Shown: piece after piece, positions 55,666 to 63,740 of the stretch
Layout: every line of letters begins with the position of its first letter
How positions within the stretch are numbered: position 1 is the stretch's first letter
Assembly (NCBI GenBank): GCA_036009625.1
Contig: DASYLJ010000166.1
Span: 1 to 64,000 of the forward strand
Reading direction: 5' to 3'
Source of the DNA: DASYLJ01 sp036009625
Lineage (GTDB): Bacteria > Desulfobacterota > Binatia > DP-6
Length of the DNA stretch: 64,000 nucleotides
Made by a program: the position numbers and the translations under genes
Notes under the pieces: model-generated
Seen by the model: the letters and a program-made list of their open reading frames with translations, nothing else
Told to the model about the DNA's origin: nothing
Databases searched by the model: none

Positions 55666-55688
55666 TCACTCTCGGAAGTATGTTGAAC

Positions 55689-56300
55689 ATGCAATTTCGG
55701 CGGCTTGCTGCTGGCCTCGCCCTCGCCCTCGCGCTTGGTATGGGTGTGGCGCTCGGTCAGGATAACACCACGACCACGACGTCATCGACGAGCACGACAA
55801 CGTATACGTTGCCGCCCGAACAGGTGGCGTGTGGCACCCACTACCACTGCATGCTGAGGGCATGTCGCAAGGCGTGCGATACCAACGCATACTGCCGGGC
55901 ACGTTGCTTTGAACGTTGGGATGCATGCCTCCATGCCAATGGGTGTGACTTCGCGTTTCCGTTTTGCATCACCGGTGTCGGCTATGGCGAGTGTAACGTC
56001 ACGGTGCCTGGTGAAACCTACGGCTGTGCCGTTGTCCGTCTGGTGAACCGCACCGCCGACGTGTTGTCGAATGTCGCTATCAACGGTCAGGCCACCGGAG
56101 TGACCGTGCCACCGCACAGTGCGATGCAGGTGCTGATACCGCCGTCACTCAGCGGGGTGACGGTCACCGCTGACTCCATGACATCGGTGGATGCGTCCGG
56201 TGGTCCATGTGCGTGGACGTTCACGCGCGCCAGGTGTTTGGACGAAGTGGAGAAGCAACGAGTCACATTTCGTCGCGGGAATTCCTCGTGCGCTCAGTGA
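55689..56300 (+). CDS. Secreted Cys-rich protein with Thr-rich linker
   Basis: 203 residues from ATG 55689 (M-Q-F-R-R-L-A-A-G-L-A-L-A-L-A-L-G-M). The signal peptide is followed by a Thr/Ser-rich linker (residues about 25-41), then a helical Cys-rich domain (C-G-T-H-Y-H-C-M-L-R-A-C-R-K-A-C-D-T-N-A-Y-C-R-A-R-C) and a beta domain with three or four Cys. A Thr-rich linker is typical of O-glycosylated exported proteins. A similar linker ends the protein at 51,451. No family recognised. Confidence 0.65.
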   Translation: MQFRRLAAGLALALALGMGVALGQDNTTTTTSSTSTTTYTLPPEQVACGTHYHCMLRACRKACDTNAYCRARCFERWDACLHANGCDFAFPFCITGVGYGECNVTVPGETYGCAVVRLVNRTADVLSNVAINGQATGVTVPPHSAMQVLIPPSLSGVTVTADSMTSVDASGGPCAWTFTRARCLDEVEKQRVTFRRGNSSCAQ

Positions 56301-56523
56301 CGACTACTGCGTCGGTCGCAGTTCGCATGACGCGTTTGTCGTGACGGCGGTCGCCGTCCCAACCGACACCACGGTGTCACAGCAAGCACGCGGCCAACCG
56401 CAGGTCCCGCCGTGGACGTCACGCACAAGAAGTCGCCCGCGCACTCAACGCCACGGTGACCACACACTACTCGGCCTGCGAGATTCCTTGCCGGCGCCGC
56501 ATGCCGCGTGGTGCCGCCAATCC

Positions 56524-57369
56524 ATGCTGACTCGCGCCCTTGCCGGCCTGGTCTTCCTCACGGTGGCGACCGCCCACGCAACGGACATCGTCGTCCCCGA
56601 TGACTACCCGACCATCCAAGCCGCCGTTGATGCCGCCGCATCCGCAGGCGACCGGGTACTCGTGCGACAGGGCGAGTATCCGGAGTCCGTGAAGGTCGAA
56701 GCCAAGACGCTCACCATCGAGGGACTCGACGGTACTCCAACCTTGCTGCCCGGCCCTAAGCGTCCCGGAGTGTTTCAGCGGAAGCGAGGAACGCCTTCCC
56801 GGCTGACCTTGCAAGGGGTCGCAATCACCGGCGGGAGCACCGCTATCGACTGCGACAACTGCTCCGTCTACCTGAGCGCTATCACAGACAGCCGCGACGG
56901 AATTCGAATTCGCGGTGCGGGATACGGCGGAAACACGGTGCTCGTGGGCAATGCGCTAACGAACATTGCCACAGGATATGGCATCCACCTGCGGCGCCAT
57001 CCGCTTGGGCAGAGCGTCGACATCGAGGAGAACGTCATCGTTGGATGCGGCAAGGATGGCATCCACGCGAGTGGAAAGAGCGTCCGCAACGTCGAATTCA
57101 ACAACGTGACGAATTGCCGGCGCAACGGCATCGTCCTGAAGACGGCTGCGTACACCGTTACCGACAATCGTGCCACGACCAATGGCGCGGCAGGCATCGT
57201 GACGAAGCAGGAGACGGACCCGGCCTACTTCCTCTACAACTGGGCAACTGACAACGGCACTTACGGCCTCGACCTCAAATCAACGTATGACCCGTCTGCG
57301 TTCGACTTCCTGAACCCCGCGATGGGCAACGGCGTGGCGAATATTCGGACCTCAGTCGGAGTGCTGTAG
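56524..57369 (+). CDS. Secreted right-handed beta-helix protein (NosD/pectate-lyase-like)
   Basis: 281 residues from ATG 56524 (M-L-T-R-A-L-A-G-L-V-F-L-T-V-A-T-A-H-A). The N-terminal block D-D-Y-P-T-I-Q-A-A-V-D-A-A-A-S-A-G-D-R-V-L-V is the classic start of right-handed beta-helix proteins. Repeats of G-I-H/G-I-V with N-x-x-x-N-C ladders follow (about 90-260). It is probably a polysaccharide-binding or -degrading surface protein; no catalytic residues can be assigned. The longer upstream frame (from 56191) overlaps the preceding gene and is not used. Confidence 0.75.
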   Translation: MLTRALAGLVFLTVATAHATDIVVPDDYPTIQAAVDAAASAGDRVLVRQGEYPESVKVEAKTLTIEGLDGTPTLLPGPKRPGVFQRKRGTPSRLTLQGVAITGGSTAIDCDNCSVYLSAITDSRDGIRIRGAGYGGNTVLVGNALTNIATGYGIHLRRHPLGQSVDIEENVIVGCGKDGIHASGKSVRNVEFNNVTNCRRNGIVLKTAAYTVTDNRATTNGAAGIVTKQETDPAYFLYNWATDNGTYGLDLKSTYDPSAFDFLNPAMGNGVANIRTSVGVL

Positions 57370-57371
57370 GA

Positions 57372-58259
57372 ATGACCATGCTCGTGCGACTCGTCATCAC
57401 TGCTCTTGTGACTTTCCTCGCGGCGCAGTCTGCCCACGCGCTCGACATCACGACGTGCGGCACGGTCGTGCCTGAGCGGACCGTGGGCGTCCTCGTCGCT
57501 GACCTTGAGTGTATCGGCTCTGGTCCGTCAATAACGGTGGAACGAGCCGCATCGCTGAACCTCGATGGCCACACACTTCGCGTTCTCAATCCTCCGCCTC
57601 CTCCCTTCGTGACCACGGCCGTGGGTGTCCAGTGCAGCGGTCCTGGTCCGTGCGTGATTCAGGGACCTGGGACGATAGAGGCCGACCATGTTGCGGTAAA
57701 CCTCTTGGAGCGCGCCGCCCTACGCATGTCGGCCGGCGTAACTCTGCGGGCGCCTGTCGGTATCTACGCGTTGAGAGAGCGTCTCGCCGTTCGTCTGTCC
57801 GACGTCGTCATCGAGTATGGTGCGTCGGCTATCTATGCGGCCGCAGGCGGCGACTCCCGCTATCGATATGCACCTCGGGTGCTCGTGGAGGATGTGCTGC
57901 TCACGTTTGCGCCGGAACTTGGTTCGCGCAACTACACGACGCTCTCGGCCAAAACGCTGAAGGGCACGGGGCTAACGTTTGTGGGGCCCCGCGAGGAAAC
58001 GGGGAATCGGGCGATAGAGGCCAAGGCCGTATCTCTAGTCAACCTGACGATGGTGGATGTGACGGCCTTGGGATGCGGCGTGACCGCTGAACGTGTGACG
58101 CTTCGGGATTCCGTGGTCACGGGGAACTACGAATTTCCGTCGCGGCCATGTGATATCGCGGCTATCCGGATGCCGCGTCTCATAGGCACAACGTGCGACC
58201 ACAGTGCCCGGCAAACTCCTCCGTTTCCGTTCGACTGGGATGTCTGCCTCAGCGACTAG
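57372..58259 (+). CDS. Secreted beta-helix-like protein
   Basis: 295 residues from ATG 57372, two bases after the preceding stop. A signal peptide (M-L-V-R-L-V-I-T-A-L-V-T-F-L-A-A-Q-S-A-H-A) is followed by a beta-helix-like body with repeated short strands (G-P-G-P-C-V-I-Q-G-P-G-T-I-E, V-T-L-R-A-P-V-G-I-Y-A-L). It has seven or so Cys, mostly at the ends. It is probably paired with the preceding beta-helix gene. No catalytic assignment. It ends the cargo block and is convergent with the packaging unit. Confidence 0.6.
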   Translation: MTMLVRLVITALVTFLAAQSAHALDITTCGTVVPERTVGVLVADLECIGSGPSITVERAASLNLDGHTLRVLNPPPPPFVTTAVGVQCSGPGPCVIQGPGTIEADHVAVNLLERAALRMSAGVTLRAPVGIYALRERLAVRLSDVVIEYGASAIYAAAGGDSRYRYAPRVLVEDVLLTFAPELGSRNYTTLSAKTLKGTGLTFVGPREETGNRAIEAKAVSLVNLTMVDVTALGCGVTAERVTLRDSVVTGNYEFPSRPCDIAAIRMPRLIGTTCDHSARQTPPFPFDWDVCLSD

Positions 58260-58383
58260 AGTGCATGGCGCCTCCTGTGGCGAGGCACCCGCCCGTTGTG
58301 CGCGATGGCGGCCACACACCATCGGGGGGACGGCGCCCGCACTTCTAGGCCCCGAGTTGTCGGAAACGAGCGCCGCCCTGGGA

Positions 58384-58611
58384 TTACCCGTCGAGTTTCC
58401 TCAGTAGCTCTAGAACGAAGGGGCCAGCGTGGGCGGGGTCGCGCCAGACGTTGTCGCGCCGCAGGTAGAGCAAAAGCGACCGCACGACGTCGGCCAGGAC
58501 GTCGTGTGATGGGACGTTCGGGCGACGTGGTGCCGGCGTTGGCGGGAAGTCGCGGACGGTCCGCTCGATGAATCCGGTATCCTTCGTGAGGAATTTGAGC
58601 TTACTGAGCAT
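58384..58611 (-). CDS. Small hypothetical protein at the end of the packaging unit
   Basis: 75 residues, overlapping the stop of the upstream 394-residue gene by 11 bases. It is helical and basic (M-L-S-K-L-K-F-L, V-R-S-L-L-L-Y-L-R-R) and contains a Pro/Arg-rich middle. No family recognised. It is the last gene transcribed from the terminase side. Confidence 0.5.
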   Translation of the reverse strand: MLSKLKFLTKDTGFIERTVRDFPPTPAPRRPNVPSHDVLADVVRSLLLYLRRDNVWRDPAHAGPFVLELLRKLDG

Positions 58612-59785
58612 TGGTCATTCTCTTGATGACGTCATCGGCGACGAGACGGCGGTTAGCGTTGGTATCGGGTAGATTCCGTGCGGCGAGGCACTCCCGGAAG
58701 AGCGCGGGCACGTCGAAAGGTTCGGCGCACTGCACGACGTCACCAGCGGGTGGGTAGCTCACGAGGTCGGGACGCATCTTTGCGACCGCCGCATGGGCTT
58801 GGCGGGAATCGCCGTCACGGAACGTCAGGGCATTCTTGCAACGGTAGAGTAAGACCGCCTCAGCAAACGTCCGCGCCGACGCAACGGACGCGCCCTCGCT
58901 CGCAATGCGTTCAAGAGCGACTTGGCGCATGGCTGCAAAACGGTCCGTGGGCTCGCTGAGTCGGAGCTTCTGTGCCTTCGCGATGGCTTCGTACCTGTCG
59001 AAGTTCCGCCGTTCCCCAGCCGACACGTTGTCGCCGAGTGTGAGCGCGACATCCACGTCTGCACTCGCGTACAAGCCTGGCTTGAATGCGGAGGTGTCAC
59101 CAGTGATGCCCGCGCTCGTGAACCCTCCCGATGCGTGCGACGCCTTTCGATACTCTGCATACGTGTTGGGCGTGCCTGAGGTGCGCGTCCCAAAGCGCTG
59201 CCACGGGGCAGGGTCGGCATGCGGCACCGTCGGCGTGCGGGTGTATTCGAGATACCGTGCCCGCGCCGTCTCGGGGTCGCTGAACGCGTCGAAGGGCTCG
59301 CTCGATTGAATGCATGCGGGCCCGATGACTTCGGGGGCTTTCCGCCCCACGATGGGCGCGACGGCGCGCGGTTTCGCAGCGGCCAAGATGTCGTCGGCGC
59401 TCAAGCCTTGGACAAGGTCGGGGCTCTCGTTCGTCACCGCGACGACGGCCTTGTAGCGGTCGGTGGGGATGTCCTGGTCTAGCCCTAGCTCCTGAATCTT
59501 TGAGTCAACGGCGGCGAGGAACGTTTGATAGAAGTTGGTGTCTGGGGGCGTTGGCATTTCGGTCGGTGTTTCCAAAGTTGACGTTGGTTCGGGGTCGGGT
59601 TGCACGTGTGCGCCGGGCCAGCCCGACTTATCCATCGAGGCAAGCGAGCCAGGGGCGAGTGAGGGAATGTCCACGCCACCCGCCATGAGTTCATCCGGCG
59701 TCCACGCGGCGCTCTCTTCGGGGTCGGAGGGTTTCGGGTAGACGGGCGCGACCATCATTAACGGGAGCGGAGCAACGCGTTTCAT
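58601..59785 (-). CDS. Hypothetical packaging-unit protein
   Basis: 394 residues from ATG 59785, which overlaps the HNH stop by four bases; a longer frame to 59833 is not used. The N-terminal ~120 residues are Pro/Asp-rich and disordered. A helical middle (T-N-F-Y-Q-T-F-L-A-A-V-D-S-K-I-Q-E-L) and a mixed C-terminal part follow (A-E-A-V-L-L-Y-R-C-K-N-A-L-T-F-R-D-G). No portal, capsid, protease or scaffold signature is recognised. It occupies the position where a portal or head gene follows terminase and HNH in tailed phages. Confidence 0.6.
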   Translation of the reverse strand: MKRVAPLPLMMVAPVYPKPSDPEESAAWTPDELMAGGVDIPSLAPGSLASMDKSGWPGAHVQPDPEPTSTLETPTEMPTPPDTNFYQTFLAAVDSKIQELGLDQDIPTDRYKAVVAVTNESPDLVQGLSADDILAAAKPRAVAPIVGRKAPEVIGPACIQSSEPFDAFSDPETARARYLEYTRTPTVPHADPAPWQRFGTRTSGTPNTYAEYRKASHASGGFTSAGITGDTSAFKPGLYASADVDVALTLGDNVSAGERRNFDRYEAIAKAQKLRLSEPTDRFAAMRQVALERIASEGASVASARTFAEAVLLYRCKNALTFRDGDSRQAHAAVAKMRPDLVSYPPAGDVVQCAEPFDVPALFRECLAARNLPDTNANRRLVADDVIKRMTNAQ

Positions 59786-60087
59786 TGCTGGGCCTCGTGG
59801 TGGGCAGGGGAAATGCAACCGCGATACCCGCACGTGTTCTTGAGCCGCTTGGGCATGCGGCCGGTGTCGAGCGCGAAGGCCACGCGATGGGCGAAATGGA
59901 CGACGTCACCCACCTTGAACGCCGGGTATCCGCGACGGTGCCAGCCGCCCCAAAGGATGTGGCCATTCGCCTGCGGACGCGCGAACGCGTGCAATCGGGC
60001 GCGCACGGCGTCAGAGATAGAAGAACCCCCGCCCGCCGTGGAACTAGCAGGGACGACGACGGACGGGGATGGCCTAGACGTAACCAT
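59782..60087 (-). CDS. HNH nuclease-like protein
   Basis: 101 residues. A W-G-G-W-H-R-R-G-Y-P-A-F-K-V block precedes H-R-V-A-F-A-L-D-T-G, and then C-G-Y-R-G-C-I-S-P-A-H-H. This is the H...C-x4-C...H pattern of small phage HNH nucleases, some of which work with terminase at cos sites. The position directly downstream of TerL is typical. The first His and the C-terminal His are present, so it could be active. Confidence 0.75.
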   Translation of the reverse strand: MVTSRPSPSVVVPASSTAGGGSSISDAVRARLHAFARPQANGHILWGGWHRRGYPAFKVGDVVHFAHRVAFALDTGRMPKRLKNTCGYRGCISPAHHEAQQ

Positions 60088-60196
60088 ACGGAAGATTATT
60101 CCGTGGATACGTCCGGGCGGTCAAACTAGCTAGTGCGACGTCGGCCGCTCCGCAACAGCGCGGTCAGCCACCCCTCATATGAGTCTTCAAACGCAT

Positions 60197-61846
60197 TCAT
60201 GCGATGAGCCTTCCGGGTATCCCAAACTCTTCATCGTGCCGGCTCTGGAAGCGGTCGCGGATGAGTTGTTCGTCTTGGTGCGTGGAGATAATCGGCCCGT
60301 CATCGGACAGGGAGAGCTTGAGCCGTGTTGCATCGCGGCCCAGGTTCCGTGCCTCGATGATGGCGCCGCAGGGTTGGGACGCGAGAAGCAACGCGCCACA
60401 GCAGGAATTCGCGATGTCGTCATGAAGCCCACGGCGCACCCCCACGGATTCACGGCCGGTCTTCGATAGACTCCGCTCCAGACTCCCGAGTTGCGCGAGC
60501 AGCTTGGGAAGGTTCGGAAGCAGCACGCGCCCGCTCGTGAAGAGCGGAAGGGCGTTGGCCATAATGTCGGCCTTCGAGCCCAACTTCGTGTCGTCCGCTG
60601 CGGTCCCCGTGACGACGTACTCAATCCCGAACTTGGCGAAGGTCTGCGGGGTGTGCGTGCCGCCCCACCGGTCGCCGTAGCAACGAGGTACGCCGTATTC
60701 CGTGAGCAACTGACAAAAGCGCTCTATGGTCTGCTCGGCATCGAAGGGCGGCAACACTTCCCGCACCACGTCGAGCACCACCGTCCCGTCGTCCTCCGCG
60801 TGCGCGATGGCAAGGCATGCGCTGTCACTTGTCCCCCCGCTGCCATCGAAGAATCCGTGGTACTGGACGCCGTATCGCGGGGGCAGTTCGTCTTGTCTGC
60901 TCTGGTCTACCGACGCTTCAAGTAGGTCGTGGGAGTAGAGCCGGGCGACGTCGCTTCGAAACTCGGCGTACCACTCCGCTCTCCCTGCGTGCGGGTCGAG
61001 GGCAATGGCCGCCTCGATGACGTCGTCGGGAATCGTGCCGTTCATGAGTTTCGACGGCGATTGCCATACGAGCTTGCTCCCTGGCTTCCCGAAGTGGTCA
61101 CGGTAGGCTTCCCACAACGCGCCACTGCGACCGTAGGGAGAGGAGAGACAGAGGAGCATGCCCTTCGTTGTGGCGAGCGCAGGACGAATGGCCTTTATCA
61201 ACTCATGGTCTGGCTCTGCGGATTCGGAGCCACGCATCATTGCCAATTCGTCAAGACAGCACGCAATCAACGTGTGCCCTCTGATTTTGCGGAAGCTCGC
61301 GGTATGGACGGCGATACGGATGCCGTTGTCGAGCGTGACCGAGTTGGCCGTTTCGCGGATGACCTTGTCGGAGAGCAATGGCGAGAGGCGCAATAAGCCC
61401 TTCACGTAGTCGCAAATGACGGCGGCTTGGGACCGGTCGGGTGCGATGATGGCGCACACCCCACGCTCACCAGGACTCAGGACGGTCGAGTAGTCAACGA
61501 AGCATGCGAGGAACACGGCGAGGATTGCCGTTGCGTAGGACTTGCCCGCACGTCGGCCGCACACCAACCACGACTCTTTCGCTTGCTCGGTGGGTGGGTC
61601 GACGCGGTTTGTGCAGGCGCGATAGGTCGCGAGCATGTCTTGCGTCATGGGCAACCCGAACAACGACGCGAAGTAGCTGCGCCACGCGGAGAAGTCGCCC
61701 CGCTTCACGGCCAAGCCCAAGAGCGCGTCATCGTCGAGCGCGTCGAGGATAGTGACCCCAGAAAAAATATTGGCGCGTGGGACCGTATGGCCCGCGAGGG
61801 ATGGGACTCCGGCGTCTAACTCCGTTGGCGGGGGGGTCTTACTCAC
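60197..61846 (-). CDS. Terminase large subunit
   Basis: 549 residues from GTG 61846, which overlaps the small-subunit stop by eight bases; the open frame extends back to 61951 but without family features. Walker A G-R-R-A-G-K-S is at about 97-103 and Walker B L-I-A-C-C-L-D-E at about 193-200, with L-C-L-S-S-P-Y-G-R-S-G as the coupling motif. The RNase H-like nuclease has Asp in G-F-F-D-G-S-G-G (about 334), C-Y-G-D-R-W-G-G (392) and G-L-H-D-D-I-A-N (476-477). All key residues are intact, so it could package DNA. No portal gene is present in the element. Confidence 0.9.
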   Translation of the reverse strand: MSKTPPPTELDAGVPSLAGHTVPRANIFSGVTILDALDDDALLGLAVKRGDFSAWRSYFASLFGLPMTQDMLATYRACTNRVDPPTEQAKESWLVCGRRAGKSYATAILAVFLACFVDYSTVLSPGERGVCAIIAPDRSQAAVICDYVKGLLRLSPLLSDKVIRETANSVTLDNGIRIAVHTASFRKIRGHTLIACCLDELAMMRGSESAEPDHELIKAIRPALATTKGMLLCLSSPYGRSGALWEAYRDHFGKPGSKLVWQSPSKLMNGTIPDDVIEAAIALDPHAGRAEWYAEFRSDVARLYSHDLLEASVDQSRQDELPPRYGVQYHGFFDGSGGTSDSACLAIAHAEDDGTVVLDVVREVLPPFDAEQTIERFCQLLTEYGVPRCYGDRWGGTHTPQTFAKFGIEYVVTGTAADDTKLGSKADIMANALPLFTSGRVLLPNLPKLLAQLGSLERSLSKTGRESVGVRRGLHDDIANSCCGALLLASQPCGAIIEARNLGRDATRLKLSLSDDGPIISTHQDEQLIRDRFQSRHDEEFGIPGRLIA

Positions 61847-62237
61847 GGGCGGTCCTGACCTTGGCCGCCAAGTACGCCTCAAGCCCACCCCGCTCTTCCG
61901 CCACGCGGTCGAGGCCCAACTGTCCGAGGAGTCTGGCCAGCCCATCCGCAATGGTCTGCCGGCTACGCACGATGGGCAGGATTTCCCGCTTCCGCTTATT
62001 GACGATGGACGCCTGTCCGAGGAGCCAGGAATCCACTTGGTCGAGCAACCACCGTTGGCGGCACGCTAGCTCTACGAGGGTGCTACGCTGCGCCGATAGG
62101 TCATCCCCCAGGTCGGCGACAAGCTCGGCTCGCCACAGGGCCAGGGCGTCAGCGGCGGGGCCTGTCAGGGGCAGTCCTGCGCGGCCCTTCAGGGCAGGGG
62201 ATAGACCGTGCTGGGTGCGCTCGCGATATCTCGACAC
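61839..62237 (-). CDS. Terminase small subunit-like protein
   Basis: 132 residues, coupled to TerL by an eight-base overlap. It is helical (A-L-A-L-W-R-A-E-L-V-A-D-L-G, S-T-L-V-E-L-A-C-R-Q-R-W-L-L-D-Q-V-D-S-W-L-L). It has the size, position and helical content of proteins commonly found directly before TerL in phages with an unrecognised small subunit. Role inferred: DNA recognition for packaging. It lacks a clear helix-turn-helix that I can name. Confidence 0.65.
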   Translation of the reverse strand: MSRYRERTQHGLSPALKGRAGLPLTGPAADALALWRAELVADLGDDLSAQRSTLVELACRQRWLLDQVDSWLLGQASIVNKRKREILPIVRSRQTIADGLARLLGQLGLDRVAEERGGLEAYLAAKVRTARE

Positions 62238-62505
62238 GCCACTAGAATAGCATGATAGCGCGACGCAGTCCCGTCAGGTTCCGGGCGCCTTGAGGAACGC
62301 CGAAGCTTAATCCGCACAACATCCACTCAGGCTGGGAAGGCGTTGCGGGACAGGGGTTTGCGAGCACGGCGCGGATTAGATATCCGCTGCGTTTCCGTGG
62401 GGCAGGGCGCGCGTCACGGACGATTGTGGCAGGGCGGCTACGCGGCCCAGTGAATCCCGAATAGGGTTCGCTCCATCCGCGTGCTTTCGCTAGATAGTCT
62501 CGGCG
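62238..62505. other. Divergent intergenic region, possible packaging site
   Basis: 268 bases between the small terminase and the rightward paralog pair. It holds a GCGGAT/ATCCGC dyad (62371-62376 and 62382-62387) and no gene. A region upstream of the terminase small subunit is where cos or pac sites are often found; this is only an inference. Confidence 0.35.
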
Positions 62506-63090
62506 ATGACTGACGAGAACTGGTTTTCACTGGCCAACTCGCTGATAGCGGCTGCGGCGGGTGTTGGCGGCGTGGCAGTTGGTGCGTTCATGACGGCATG
62601 GGAGCAGAGACGGGAGGCGAGGCGTGCTTTCGTGCGTCAGCAGCTGAGTGAGTTTTATTCGCCGATGCTCGCGCGTCGTGGGCAACTCATTGCTGCCCTC
62701 GTTGTGGAAGGTGCGGCGGGCGGCTCCGGCGGGGAGGGTGCGGGTGGACCGCTCGACCGGACGGCCATGGCGGCCCGCTGGCTCTACGAGAGCGCTCCGG
62801 CCCGATTCGACGCGGCCGTCTATCCACTTCTGGTGTCGCTGTTGGACGCGTTCATTGCAAATCTCTGGTTGGCCCAGTCGAGCACGCGCAAGCATCTCGA
62901 AGCGGTTGCTTTACAGGTCGCGACGATTCAGAGCGACCAGGCAAGAGGGGGTCCGAGACGAGGGGGGCGCGTACACTTGGACCATCTCTACGACTTTCTG
63001 GCGGATATCGATGAGCAGTTCGTGGTGCTTCAAACGGCTCTCAGGGATAGTGAATACGACGGGTGGCGGTGGCCATGGATAGCACGATAG
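62506..63090 (+). CDS. Membrane-anchored protein, terminal paralog 1
   Basis: 194 residues. One N-terminal hydrophobic helix (about 8-30: L-A-N-S-L-I-A-A-A-A-G-V-G-G-V-A-V-G-A-F) is followed by an R-R-E-A-R-R-A-F-V-R-Q-Q-L-S-E-F-Y-S-P-M-L-A block and an all-helical body. The next gene has the same layout and R-x-Q-L-S-E-x-Y-S-P-x-L-A motif. No named family. Accessory genes near the ends of satellites often provide phage defence or superinfection exclusion; this is an inference from position and topology. Confidence 0.65.
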   Translation: MTDENWFSLANSLIAAAAGVGGVAVGAFMTAWEQRREARRAFVRQQLSEFYSPMLARRGQLIAALVVEGAAGGSGGEGAGGPLDRTAMAARWLYESAPARFDAAVYPLLVSLLDAFIANLWLAQSSTRKHLEAVALQVATIQSDQARGGPRRGGRVHLDHLYDFLADIDEQFVVLQTALRDSEYDGWRWPWIAR

Positions 63091-63740
63091 GTGCCGCGCT
63101 CATTGGCGCCGTAGTCGCCGTGATTGTAGCCCTGGTGGGCTTTGGTGGCGTGGCGCTTGGTTCGTGGGCGACGATTCGAGACTTGAAAGAGCAGAGGCGG
63201 TTGGAGTTCGTCCGCACGCAACTCAGCGAGTTGTATTCGCCCCTTCTCGCGTTCGGGCCCCAGCTTGGCGTCGCGGAGCAAATCTATCTTAGCATGCGCG
63301 ACCTCGGCCTTGCTCCGGCTGGCGTGGGTGGGACGACCGGCGAGGTGTACGCGGAGCGATACGTGGCCACGGTGCTTCCGCTCTATCAAGACATGCTGGC
63401 CGTCTTCAGGAAGGGTCTATGGCTTGCGGAGCCCAGTACGCGGGCGTGTTTCGCAAAGCTCGTGGGCCAAGTGAGCCTCTTAGAGCAGGCCCTGGCCGCC
63501 TATGCCCCGCGCGTGGTGATTGAAGAGGTGTGCTCGGTCGCGCACAACGCTGTGCTGCGGGATGACATCGAATCTCACTTCGGTCGGCTGCAAGCGCTCC
63601 TGCGACCCGCGCCCCCGTCCATCATGCGCCGCATGCAACAAAGGGTGTGTTGCATGACAATCCGCTCAACACCCACACAAGGGGGCAAATCCGCGCAGGG
63701 TGGGGCAGGGAGCGACACGCGGAAACGCATGGGGGAGTAG
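63075..63740 (+). CDS. Membrane-anchored protein, terminal paralog 2
   Basis: 221 residues from ATG 63075, overlapping paralog 1 by 16 bases; a GTG at 63063 is also in frame. It has an N-terminal hydrophobic helix (about 5-28), then L-E-F-V-R-T-Q-L-S-E-L-Y-S-P-L-L-A and a helical body. The last ~40 residues are encoded by the element end, including the 31-bp repeat (C-C-M-T-I-R-S-T-P-T). The stop abuts the att core. The function is unknown. Confidence 0.65.
   Translation: MDSTIGAALIGAVVAVIVALVGFGGVALGSWATIRDLKEQRRLEFVRTQLSELYSPLLAFGPQLGVAEQIYLSMRDLGLAPAGVGGTTGEVYAERYVATVLPLYQDMLAVFRKGLWLAEPSTRACFAKLVGQVSLLEQALAAYAPRVVIEEVCSVAHNAVLRDDIESHFGRLQALLRPAPPSIMRRMQQRVCCMTIRSTPTQGGKSAQGGAGSDTRKRMGE
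63649..63679 (+). repeat. Right copy of the 31-bp direct repeat
   Basis: It matches 45012-45042 with one mismatch and lies about 60 bases inside attR, within the 3' end of paralog 2. An inverted CATGCAAC at 63632-63639 precedes it. Arm-site candidate. Confidence 0.7.

Noticed and set aside
58601..59785. Portal or capsid protein in the packaging unit
   Set aside because: Position would suit it, but I see no portal, HK97-capsid or protease motifs; only a structural search could change this.
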